From assembly GCA_023374045.1 (NCBI GenBank), contig CM041780.1:167515074-167579073 (forward strand): 64,000 nucleotides of DNA, read 5' to 3'. The DNA is from Limonium bicolor. Taxonomy: Eukaryota; Streptophyta; Magnoliopsida; Caryophyllales; Plumbaginaceae. The notes under the pieces were generated by a model. The model was given only the letters and a program-made list of their open reading frames with translations. It was not told where the DNA came from and did no database searches. Each line of letters opens with the position of its first letter. Within the stretch, counting starts at the first letter, position 1. Both the position numbers and the translations under genes were made by a program. Shown piece by piece: positions 43,862-53,450 of this stretch.

Positions 43862-44600
43862 GAAGATTCAACATCTGCTACCCTATACCATCTACATCTA
43901 ACCCGAAGCACACCGACATCGAAACCACACACTTTCCAACCGAACAATGTCAGGTTATCCGCCCAGGTATGATTTTATTAAGGGGATACCTGACACCCGA
44001 CGCACAAATAGCCATCATCAGGAGATGCAATCAACTAGGAATGGGACCGGGAGGTTTTTACACACCGGAGTACCCAGGGGGAGCAAGGATGAAGTTAAAG
44101 ATGATGAGCTTGGGCAAGGATTGGAATCCGTATGCCAAGAATTACCAAACCACAAGGGAGCAAGATGGAGTCTCACCACCGGGGATACCCGAAGAGTTCC
44201 ATCCAGTAATTACACAAGTCGTGGAAATCGCTCAGCAGTTGGAAGCTGAACCGATTCCAGACATCCAGCCAGACATTTGCATAGTAAACTTCTACGAAAA
44301 AGATGGGAAACTGGGACTACACCAGGATAAGGACGAGACAACGGAGTCTCTCGAAAGAGGGATACCCGTAGTGTCTTGGTCCATTGGAGATGATGCGGAA
44401 TTTTTATACGGCGAGCAGAAGCGTGCGGACCGTGCAGATAAGATAGTACTTAAGTCAGGTGATGTATTAATTTGGGAGGAGAATCAAGGATGTTGTACCA
44501 TGGGATTAAGAGAATCAAGCTGAATACAGCACCGTCAGCAGTAATCAATGCGACGCATATGAGACCAGGAAGATTAAACCTAACCTTTAGACAATATTAG
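43862..44600 (+). pseudogene. AlkB-like 2OG-Fe(II) dioxygenase exon
   Basis: AlkB enzymes oxidatively remove methyl groups from nucleic-acid bases using Fe(II) and 2-oxoglutarate. The frame is open from the splice acceptor. A 36-residue linker leads to the domain at RPGMILLRGYLT (43969 on). Visible family motifs are LKMMSLGKDW, ICIVNFY (2OG pocket), the metal-binding HxD in LGLHQDKDE (44320-44328), PVVSWSIGDDAEFLYG and KSGDVLIW. A GGG run at 44474-44476, probably GGGG in the ancestor, shifts the frame. In the next frame the distal His (YHGIKR, 44499-44501) and the RxNxTxR signature (GRLNLTFRQY) follow, ending at TAG 44598-44600. With that one base the domain would be full length. The overall pattern is closest to plant ALKBH1-like proteins. 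No viral replicase is nearby. Why a retrotransposon carries it is unknown; RNA or cDNA demethylation is the obvious guess. Confidence 0.88.
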
Positions 44601-44755
44601 CCATGTAATGTTAGAATGAGATGAGAAATGAGATGTAAGATTGAAGCACATGTTGTAAACAGGATGGTCATGAATAAAATAACAGTGTTGTTCATATAAA
44701 TTATTACGACTCTCGTTATACCATCAATACTCATGAAGCTTGTGAACACAATTAG
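44601..44755 (+). other. AT-rich spacer before protease, likely intronic
   Basis: No ORF. It ends in CACAATTAG, a possible splice acceptor. With the donor at 43729 this would be the 3' end of a 1027-bp intron holding the AlkB exon. Confidence 0.5.
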
Positions 44756-45243
44756 GTCATGGACTCGGTACGGAAGGTGCACTAAGCATACTCACAGAGG
44801 CACAGGCCGACGCTAGCGGTACTATCCTCACCGGCACCTTTCCGATCAATGGAATTGAGGCATCAGTTCTCTTCGACTCAGGGGCCTCGCATACCTTTGT
44901 CTCTGCATCATTCACGAGCAGGTTGGGGCTAGACGCTGAGGAGCTACCCGACTTCACGGTTACGCTCCCGTCTAAGGAGAAGGTTCGTTGCACTCGTTAC
45001 TATCGAGGAGCCACCATCAGAATTAAGGGGGAAGACTTCCCAGTCAGTTTCATTGAGTTCAGTAAGCTAGGATTTGATGTTATCTTCGGGATGAACTGGT
45101 TGGAGCGGCACAAGGGACGTATCCTCTGCGCCGAGCATAGATTGCTGCTCAGGAGTCCATCTGGGGTAACAATATCATACCGCCAGAGGCCCAGGAGCCT
45201 TCGACTAAGATCATCACCGCCATGGCAATGTACAAAGAGTTAA
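44756..45243 (+). pseudogene. pr: Chromovirus aspartic protease
   Basis: Matures the polyprotein. The frame is open from the presumed acceptor. Core motifs are GTILTGTFPINGIEASVLFDSGASHTF (catalytic D-S-G at 44875-44883) and IEFSKLGFDVIFGMNWLERH. It lacks an ATG before the core, fitting entry by splicing from Gag. The frame is lost near 45180 (a shift at SPSGV) and pol continues in another frame, where AMAMYKELRRKEEVYLCYV can be read. No stop separates protease from RT except those created by shifts. Confidence 0.88.
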
Positions 45244-46850
45244 GGAGAAAGGAAGAAGTATACCTCTGCTATGTACAGGACATAGAGAGAGACCCTGAGT
45301 TCGACCCCGACTTACCGGTAGTGTCGGAGTTCCCCGACTTATTCCCACGGGAACTGCCCGCATGCCACCCACTCGGGAGGTAGAGTTCACCATTGAGCTG
45401 CCCTGGTACCGGACCGATAGCCAAAGCACCATACCGTATGGCTCCGGCAGAAATGACTGAGTTAAAAGAACAACTGAAAGATTTGTTGGATAAGGGATTC
45501 ATTAGACCAAGTGTGTCACCGTGGGGAGCGCCAGTCCTCTTCGTGAAGAAGAAGGATGGTAGTCTCCGCCTCTGCATCGACTACAGAGAGCTGAATGCAG
45601 TGACAGTGAAGAATAAGTACCCACTACCCCGCATTGACGATCTGTTCGATCAGTTGAAGGAGCATCTGTGTTTTCCAAGATTGATCTCAGATCGGGGTAT
45701 CATCAGATAGCCATTAAGGAAGGAGATATTGAGAAGACGGCATTCCGGACACGATACGGCCACTACGAGTTTACAGTGATGCCGTTCGTTTGTCGAACGC
45801 GCCAGCGAAGTTTATGGATCTGATGAACCGCTTGTTCCGGGAGCAGCTGGACAAGTCGGTGTGGTTTTTATTGATGATATTTTGATATATTCAAAGTCTA
45901 AGGTTGAGCATGAGGAACATTTGAGGAGGGTGTTGGAAATATTAAGGGAGAACCAGCTATATGCTAAGTTCTCCAAGTGTGAGTTTTGGCTTGACCAGGT
46001 CTCTTTCCTAGGTCATGTCATCTCAGATGCTGGGATCGCAGTGGATCCAGCAAAGATTGATGCCGTACGTACCTGGCCAAGGCCGAAGACTGTTACCGAC
46101 ATCCGGAGCTTTCTCGGTCTGGCAGGTTACTACAGGAGGTTTGTGAGAGATTTCAGCAAGGTCGCGAAGCCGATGACCAGTCTGATGAAGAAGAGCACCA
46201 TTTCTATGGACAGTTGACTGTGAGAGATCATTTCAGCGCTTGAAGGACTCACTGACCACTGCACCGGTATTAACTTTCCAGACGGTACAGAGGGCTTTGA
46301 GGTTTATTGTGATGCATCCGGCAGAGGGCTGGGTTGCGTGCTCATGCAACATGGCAAGGTGGTGGCATATGCCTCACGCCAGTTGAAGAAACATGAGGAG
46401 AACTACCCCACACATGATTTAGAGCTGGGAGCTGTAGTCTTCGCTTTGAAGATATGGCGCCACTACTTATATGGGGTTAGTGTCACGATCTACACCGATC
46501 ACAAAGTTTGAAATACATATTCACTCAGAAGGAGTTAAATCTTCGACAGAGGAGATGGTTAGAATTTCTGAAAGACTATGACATTGACCTCCAATACAAA
46601 GAAGGGAAGGCCAATGTTGTAGCAGATGCCCTGAGCCGTCGAGCACACTCACTCCATTCGCTAGTTTCTTTCTCCAGCTTGGTTGATGAGGTGCGAGAGG
46701 CTCAGAGGACTGATGAGTATATGAGAGAGGTCAGACAGAAGCTGACAGATGGTACCTTTGAGAGTCAGAAATACGACTTCAGACTTCATGATGATGATCT
46801 GATCAGACTTAAGGGCCGATGTGCATACCACGAGGTAACACGGATCTGAA
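45244..46850 (+). pseudogene. pol: Chromovirus RT and RNase H
   Basis: RT motifs in order: [27 protein letters not shown] (45438 on), [21 protein letters not shown], then after a shift near 45660 the segment [20 protein letters not shown] with one base missing near 45788, and the catalytic box F-I-D-D-I-L-I-Y-S near 45864-45890. [13 protein letters not shown] and [20 protein letters not shown] follow. RNase H has [17 protein letters not shown] near 46311 and YTDHKS (one base missing near 46505), ending at [11 protein letters not shown]. At least five single-base shifts are needed to read it through. Confidence 0.92.
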
Positions 46851-47890
46851 AGACCGTATACTTTAGAGAATCACACTGTTCTTCAGTTTCCATCCATCCG
46901 GGAGCCTCTAAAATGTATAAAGACATGAAGAGATACTTCTGGTGGTCGGGAATGAAGACAGATGTTACCGAGTTCGTCTTGAGGTGTCTCACATGCCAGA
47001 AGGTGAAATTCGAGCACAGACGACCGGGCGGAATGGTACAGTCGATGCCAGTTCCGGAGTGGAAGTTCCATGATATCTCCATGGACTTCGTAGTTGGGCT
47101 TCCACCTGCTAGGGGAGGTCTCAACATGATATGGGTGGTGGTGGATCGCCTTACCAAAGTAGCCCGATTCATACCGATGAAGGATACTTGGAAGGTGACC
47201 AAATTAGCTGAGTTATTTGAGAAAGAAATTATGAGACATCACGGCATACCAAAGACCATAGTGTCAGATAGAGATACCAGATTCCTTTCGAGGTACTGGA
47301 GAGCTACCAGAGAAGCGTTGGGTACAGAACTCAAACTGAGTACCGCGTTCCATCCTCAGACAGATGGTCAGACTGAGCGTACTATTCAGACACTCGAGGA
47401 CATGCTGAGAGCATGTGCCTTAGACTTCCAGGGCAGTTGGATTGACAGATTGCATCTGATCGAGTTTTCATACAAAACAGCTATCACGCTTCGATCAAGA
47501 TGGCACCTTTTCAAGCGTTGTACGGTAGACCATGTCGTACACCGCTCTGCTGGGATGAGTCGAGTGAGACGGTCATCATAGGACCAGAGTACTTAGAACA
47601 GGTTAAGGCTGAAGTTCAGCAAATCAGGGAGAACATGAAAGCTGCTCAAGATAGGCAGAAGTCGTATGCTGATGTTCGACGACGGGACTTGGAGTTCGCA
47701 GTGGGCGACCAGGTATTTCTGCGAGTATCACCGATGAAGGGTGTATTCAGGTTTGGGCAGAAGGGCAAGTTAAGCCCAAAATTTGTTGGTCCTTATGAGA
47801 TTATGGAGCGGGTGGGCCCGGTTGCTTACAGGTTGAATTTACCTGCTGAGCTGGGTAAAGTGCATGATGTTTTCATGTTTCACAGCTAAA
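46851..47890 (+). pseudogene. int: Chromovirus integrase
   Basis: The zinc domain keeps its CxxC (LRCLTCQKVK near 46984), but the upstream HxH part is disturbed near 46850-46900. Core triad: ISMDFVVGLP, TIVSDRDTRF and DGQTERTIQTLEDML (D-D-E). A shift near 47485-47500 moves the frame to MAPFQALYGRPCRTPLCWDE and then the C-terminal GPF/Y module (KFVGPYEIMERVGPVAYRL, HDVFMFHS). One frame ends at 47889 by another shift just before the chromodomain. Confidence 0.92.
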
Positions 47891-48121
47891 GAAATACATG
47901 CACCACCCCTCCCATGTGTTAGAACCTGAGAGGTTAACTTAGAACCAAATATGAGATCCGTGGAGACTCCTCAGAGAATCTTGGACAGTAAGACTAGGGA
48001 CACTCGCCACAAGTCAGTGCGACTGGTGAAGGTTCTCTGGTCTAACCAGGATGTCGAAGAGGCCACGTGGGAATTAGAGGATAAGATGAGGGCGAAGTAC
48101 CCTTCTTTATTTACTGACTAG
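47891..48121 (+). pseudogene. Chromodomain at integrase C-terminus
   Basis: Sequence readable in shifted frames: LKKYMHHPSHVLEPERL, then from about 47975 RILDSKTRDTRHKSVRLVKVLW and EEATWELEDKMRAKYPSLF, ending TAG at 48119-48121. This is the group II chromodomain of plant chromoviruses, thought to steer integration to marked chromatin. Confidence 0.85.
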
Positions 48122-48414
48122 ATCGTCTGTAGGGTACGGGGCGTACCCCTTTTTAGGGGGGTAGAGCTTCCTCGCTTTTGAGTTAGGAAACGATCATGTT
48201 TGTCGTTTATTTGGTTGGTTAAGATGTGAATTTGTGTAAGTTGCTACACTTCGGTGTAAGTTTGAGTTATGTATAATACTTATGTATTGTATTTGAGATT
48301 GACCTTTGAGTCTTGAGATGTATTAATGTGAATATAAGATGTGGTATTAAGATTAAGAGAACTGTGTACCGTGAATGGTTAAACACATGTGCGAACTTTG
48401 AGGACAAAGTTCTT
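48122..48414 (+). other. 3' untranslated region of chromovirus
   Basis: About 290 bp with no coding signal. GGGTACGGGGCGTACCCC at about 48132-48151 is a small perfect palindrome. Confidence 0.5.
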
Positions 48415-48429
48415 TTAAGGGGGGTAGAT
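48415..48429 (+). promoter_or_regulatory. Polypurine tract of chromovirus
   Basis: TTAAGGGGGGTAGAT directly before TGAAATACCCC of the 3' LTR. Confidence 0.88.
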
Positions 48430-51400
48430 TGAAATACCCCAAACTTAGATGTGGTGTTGAATGATAAACTAAGAAATAAGGAGGCTAAATAATGCCTTAG
48501 AAACATTAAGAAACATTTCTAATCAAAGAAAATATAAGGAAACACCAAAAGAGCAGTTTAAGCAAAAACGTGCTCTAAGCTTGGAGAGACATGGGAGAGT
48601 ACCCATATTGTTCTAAGACCTTATTAATATCCTAATGGTCATTTTAAGTCAATTACCAAAGAAAACCAAGCTTGAAAACAAGTTAAAACACAAAATGTGC
48701 TTTAAGGAGTCTTAAAGCACGTTTTTGAAAAATTGTCTTGTAAATGAGTTTTGAATGGCCAATGTCCATCATTACTCTTTAATTAATATGTGTACTATAT
48801 AGTATCACATTTGGAGGTCTATATCAATGGGAAATCAAAATTTCACAACAATGTGCCTTGTTTTTGATGAATAGTGAATTTATTAAACTAGTTTATAACA
48901 TAAGTCTATATAAGTGAGACATTTGGTCAACAAAGACTAAACTACCCTCATTCACTAAAGGGGGCCGGTTTCTTTAAGTGTGACTCACCACACTTATCTA
49001 ATTAAGTAATGAGAAAGCAAATAAGTAAGTTATAAAGCAAAAGTACTATTCACCTTTAAGATAAATATCACACATTTACTTACCTCTCTCCTCACTTCTT
49101 CATTCTCTCTTGTTGCCCACGATTTCTTGCTCTCTTTCTCTTCTCCATTCACGTAGAGCTCACCTCCATGAAAGCTCCACCTTCTCTTGCACACCACTTG
49201 CTCATTTAAGCTCCAAATCCAAAACAAAACACATATTCTTCTTAGTTAGCTCAAGCTCCTCCTTTCTATCTTTTCAAAACTTCAAGAGCTTCATTTTGGT
49301 GCCAAGTCAAACCACCATTAGAGGAGGGAATTCAAGTTTGGAGACTCCATTGGCATCTCCATTCTCTTAAGGTAAAGAAAGTGTAAGAAAATCTAGGTTT
49401 CCACCATTTTCTTCACTTGACCGAAAATATATACTCATGGGACTCCATGTTTATGCCTTGTTCTAGCTTGTTTCTACTCTTCAAAGGAGAGAGGAGGTCC
49501 TTCTTGCTTCACATCCAAGTTGTCTTGAGGAACCAAGGTAAAACAATCACATTAATACCTTAAAAATATTTGTAAACCTAGGGTTTGTTCCTTAGGGTTA
49601 ATGTGTTATCTAGTACTCATTGGAGTCATTGGATAGGTTAGAACATTGGCAAGGAGAATCACATTGGTGACCGAGATTGAACAAAGAAACCTAAGGAGAA
49701 AAGCTCTTAAGCTTGTGAGAAAACAAGGTAAATTACTTACCTTAAGGTGTTTGTTGTTTAAGGGAATGAGATGTGGGTATATGATGAGTTTAGTGTAGAG
49801 TTTATATTGGGTAGGTGCTATAAAACCTAGGAGAAACCATGTCTATACTTGTGAACTAATGACTAAGGAGCAAATGAGAAGAGAGATAGTTTAAGAATAT
49901 AAGGGTGAAGTACAAGAAGCATTTTACTTCAATGGGAGCCTTGTTGAGTGTATTCGCAGGTTGAAGGCATATATATGTGGAAATTCAGTGGTTAAGATTA
50001 TTGTCATTTAAGGGCCTAAGTGCCAAGCATTTTAAGTTTAAGCATTATATGATGATGTGGTGAAGTTTTAGTGTAAATGGGTATTAAGCTATTGTGATGA
50101 GAATTTGTGTGGTATTGGTTGTTTGATGGAGAAAAACCATTTGTTAGGAAGTACTATATACTAGAGAACCCATGGCAAAATTTAAAGGAGAGTTTAAGTG
50201 TTTAAGATATCCTAAGGGAATTTAATGACTAAGGAAGTACTAGGAATGTTCTATGGGTTGTCTTGATGAAAAAGGGTGAAGTTAAGATGTTTTAATGACT
50301 TATGATGATTTAGGTATCACCATGAAAGATTTAGAAATCAAGAGGATGTATTTGAATATTTAGAACTTAGGTAAAAGTTGGTAAACAACTAGGAAGGAAG
50401 TTTAGGTTGTGAAGGAACATTAAGTAAATGCTTAAGAGAATTTTAGATGGTGAAAGATGCTTGGGAGATGATGTTATAGTGGTGAGGAAAACATTTGGCA
50501 TAGTGGTTACATTAGGTATGAACCACCACCTAGAAACCTAGAGGAAAACATTAAAAGTGTTAGCATTATTACAAGGAAAATGCATAATGACTAAGGTGAA
50601 TCTTGGTGGATGATTTAAGGTATTTTAAGGAGGGCTTAAGGTGTATTTGAGGTGCCCAAATGAGGTTATAACATATGAGGATATATGAGGAGAAGTTTGG
50701 TGTGAATGGAATGTAGAAACAGGTACTGGAGTCGACCGACCTTAGGGACCGGACTTGCAAGGTCGGTCGGGCTCAGTTTACACTACCGGAAAATGTTTCT
50801 GGAATCGACCGAACTTGGGGACCGGACTTACAAGTTCGGTCGGACCTGTATTTTGTGAAGGAATTAAGTCTCTGGAATCGACCGAACATAGGACCGGACT
50901 TGTCAAGTTCGGTCGAGCTTGAATTCCCTGGGAAACTCTCGGGAATGGACCGACCTTGGGGACCGGACTTGCAAGGTCGGTCGGGGTTGAATTTTCAAAC
51001 GGTGAAGTGTTCTGGAATGGACCGACCTTAGGTAGGTCGGTCGGAAGTTCGGTCGGACCCAAAAAAAAAAAAAAAGGGAATTTTAAATTCTAAGAATGGT
51101 AATGGGTAATGAGGTATGCCTTGGTAGGGTAGTAATGATTGGGACCCTAAGAACTTAAGGGATTAAGTTAAGATTAAGTATAAGTTTTAATGTTTAAAGT
51201 TAAGTTTGTAAGACTAAGTGATAATGACTCGAGAGGTTATTGAGTGGAAGTCCTTAGGGACTAAGTGAGTTAAGTAAGGTGCAAATAACTAATAACCTAA
51301 AAATGAATGAATGTTTTAGGTTGTGAGTTGGGACCCCGAAGAAGATTAGTCAAACAACGATCGACGGTGAACGGTACAATCCTTTTCGTGACCTGCTTGC

Positions 51401-52615
51401 TAACGAGGTGTCCCTCGGCTTGTGTGCTATCTGTTTACTTGCTATGACTAAAACAAGATAAAGCATGCAACCGGATATATTGTTCTCGTTGTGATTGTGT
51501 TATATTTACACTAACTCACGAGACTTGAGATTACTACTAACCAAGTTTAGTACTTACTGAGTTAAGGTTAAGAACTAAGTATCGGTGATTGTTGGTTTTA
51601 CCCGTCAAGGTTTAACTAACATTTGAAATTAAGGCTTTCACTAACCATAACTTAGGGTGGGAGTGAGAAATCCGGAATGGTACCGGCACATGTGTATTGG
51701 GGGAGGTCGGTATCTGAATCAGATCCGACTTCCAAATGAGACTGGTCATTAGACTCGTCGCCTAGGGTCAACAAATCGACCCGACCACCCGGGCTACTGT
51801 TTGAGGTGGGAGGCACATTAAGGAAGGCGTGGGGGGATCAAGCCTACATCCCCAACAAATTAAGAAAGGTAGCTTATCGTCGGATAGTGCACTGCTACCG
51901 GCTAGGGTTAACCAAGCTCTACAAAGATAAGCACCAATTAAGGGCTAACCAATCTAATAGTGGAGAGGTTGGCAAATATAAGATTAAGATTGAGATTAAG
52001 ATTAAGATAAGGTAAGGAACTGAGATTAAGGAATTGAGGACTAAGGAGGGGGTTACTAACCACCATATAAGAGAACGCTTGAGTCGTTTATTACTTGTGA
52101 ACTATATATGTTCATCTGTGGTTATTGTTATTGCACTTCATATTTATGTTTGTGTATGTAATCAATTTCCATGCTATCGACAATTAGTCGTCGTAGCCCC
52201 GTTAGCTTGGGGGCCATGAGAGGGTGTACCAGCATTCGTGCTGACCCCCTCGGGGGCTATTTTTACACTTGCAGGTAAGAGGCCCATGAGGACGCACTAC
52301 GAGAGTAGGAGCGGTTAGACTTAGGAGGGAACATTTATTTTGAATTCGGGTTGCGCCTGTGCACCCGACTGTTTATGTTAAATTGTTGTAAGTTTGTGAA
52401 TACGTTTGAGATACTAGTACTCGGTTGGTTGTGGGATTGTGGATGTTGATGTTTTGAGTTGGATAAGTATTTTGGTTAAGTATTGTATATATTAAGCGGT
52501 ATATTCTAACGATCAGACCGTGGCAAGGTCCAGGTGTTGTTTATTTCCGCTGCGACGTTTTCGATTAAGTGTTCAGATTGCGATAACCACGATAGGTTTT
52601 GGATGGGGTCTTACA
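48430..52615 (+). repeat. 3' LTR of Tekay chromovirus
   Basis: 4186 bp, TGAAATACCC to CTTACA, so both ends are canonical. It matches the 5' LTR all along but keeps about 95 bp (49922-50017) missing there. TATA box at 48907-48914. Hairpin array at 50732-51058. Followed by GTAGA. Confidence 0.95.
50732..51058. repeat. Hairpin minisatellite of Tekay 3' LTR
   Basis: Five units at about 50733, 50806, 50879, 50947 and 51019 (68-73 bp apart). Stems: unit 1 CGACCGACCTT/AAGGTCGGTCGG, unit 2 CGACCGAACTT/AAGTTCGGTCGG, unit 3 GAAC/GTTC, unit 4 GACC/GGTC. Unit 5 is collapsed to a shorter loop. The A-run after 51060 follows the last unit in both LTRs. Confidence 0.92.
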
Positions 52616-52620
52616 GTAGA
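52616..52620. repeat. Target-site duplication GTAGA, right copy
   Basis: Pairs with 38025-38029. Confidence 0.93.
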
Positions 52621-53450
52621 AGTTTCATCTCCACGGTGGGAGGCTTCTCAACCGAAGGAGGTATTCTTTGCTCGCTTCTCTCCAGTGGTTCCGGTGGAGG
52701 GTAATGCGTTCTGAAGTATCTTGGAGCTTATCCAAAGCAGCTACCATTTCATTCACCTCTGGATCCATCTCCTGTTCATCATCAGACTCAAGCAAAGCAA
52801 AAATCAGAGCATCATAATTAGAGTGAGGGAGTGGATTATTTTGCAAAATGGAGTCAACAACATCTATTGCAAAAATAGTTTCCACATGCGCGGGTCTTTT
52901 CACTATCTTAGACATGTCAAACTCAAGCTTTTCATCATGAAGACGCAAAATAATCTTCCCTTTTCCACATCTATCAAGGTCTTGGCAGTTCTTAAAAATG
53001 GACGGCCCAAAATCAAAGGGACCTTGACATCTTCTTCCATATCAATCACTATGAAATCTGCGGGGAAAACAAAGGTTCCCATAGTCACTACCAAATCCTC
53101 CACTTTTCCTTTCAGAAACACTAGAGACCTGTCAGCAAGTTGTAATTGCACAGTAGTAGGTGTGCACTCACCAATCCCAAGTTTATAAAAAGTTGAAAGT
53201 GGCATGAGATTATACTAGCTCCTAAATCGCATAGACCACTACCGCAATTAAAATCACCAATAGAACAAGGGATGATAGGTAAACCGGGGTCTCCAAGCTT
53301 TGGAGGAGGGTGCCTTAGTAGGACCGCTGAAATTTCTTCAGTGAGATGCACCGTTTCAAATTCTAGCAAAGATCTCTTGTTTGTGAGAATGTCTTTCATG
53401 ACCTTTGCATAGATGGGCCTCTGTTTCAAAGCATTAGCAAAAGAAATGTT
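52616..53450 (-). pseudogene. pr: Protease region of minus-strand Athila
   Basis: Minus strand: KQRPIYAKVMKDILTNKRSL, CDLGASI (catalytic D-L-G-A-S) near 53225, then after a frameshift near 53205 [35 protein letters not shown] and, after another near 52930, RLHDEKLEFDMSK. It runs up to the chromovirus insertion and continues at 38029. The match to the plus-strand Athila protease is clear, but this is a different family. Confidence 0.9.

Larger units (their letters stand above)
38030..52615 (+). mobile_element. Tekay-type chromovirus carrying an AlkB domain
   Basis: A 14.6 kb LTR retrotransposon with LTRs of about 4.1 kb, an initiator-tRNA-Met primer site, intron-bearing gag, an AlkB dioxygenase exon, protease, RT-RNase H, integrase, a C-terminal chromodomain, a polypurine tract and a GTAGA target duplication. 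Very long LTRs, the Met primer and the chromodomain point to the Tekay (Del) clade. Small frameshifts in most ORFs make this copy probably defective, though some could be assembly errors. It is inserted in a minus-strand Athila. Confidence 0.95.

Noticed and set aside
43862..44600. Integrated plant RNA virus as the source of AlkB
   Set aside because: No methyltransferase, helicase or polymerase nearby. The domain follows an ALKBH1-like order and is joined to Gag by matching splice phases.
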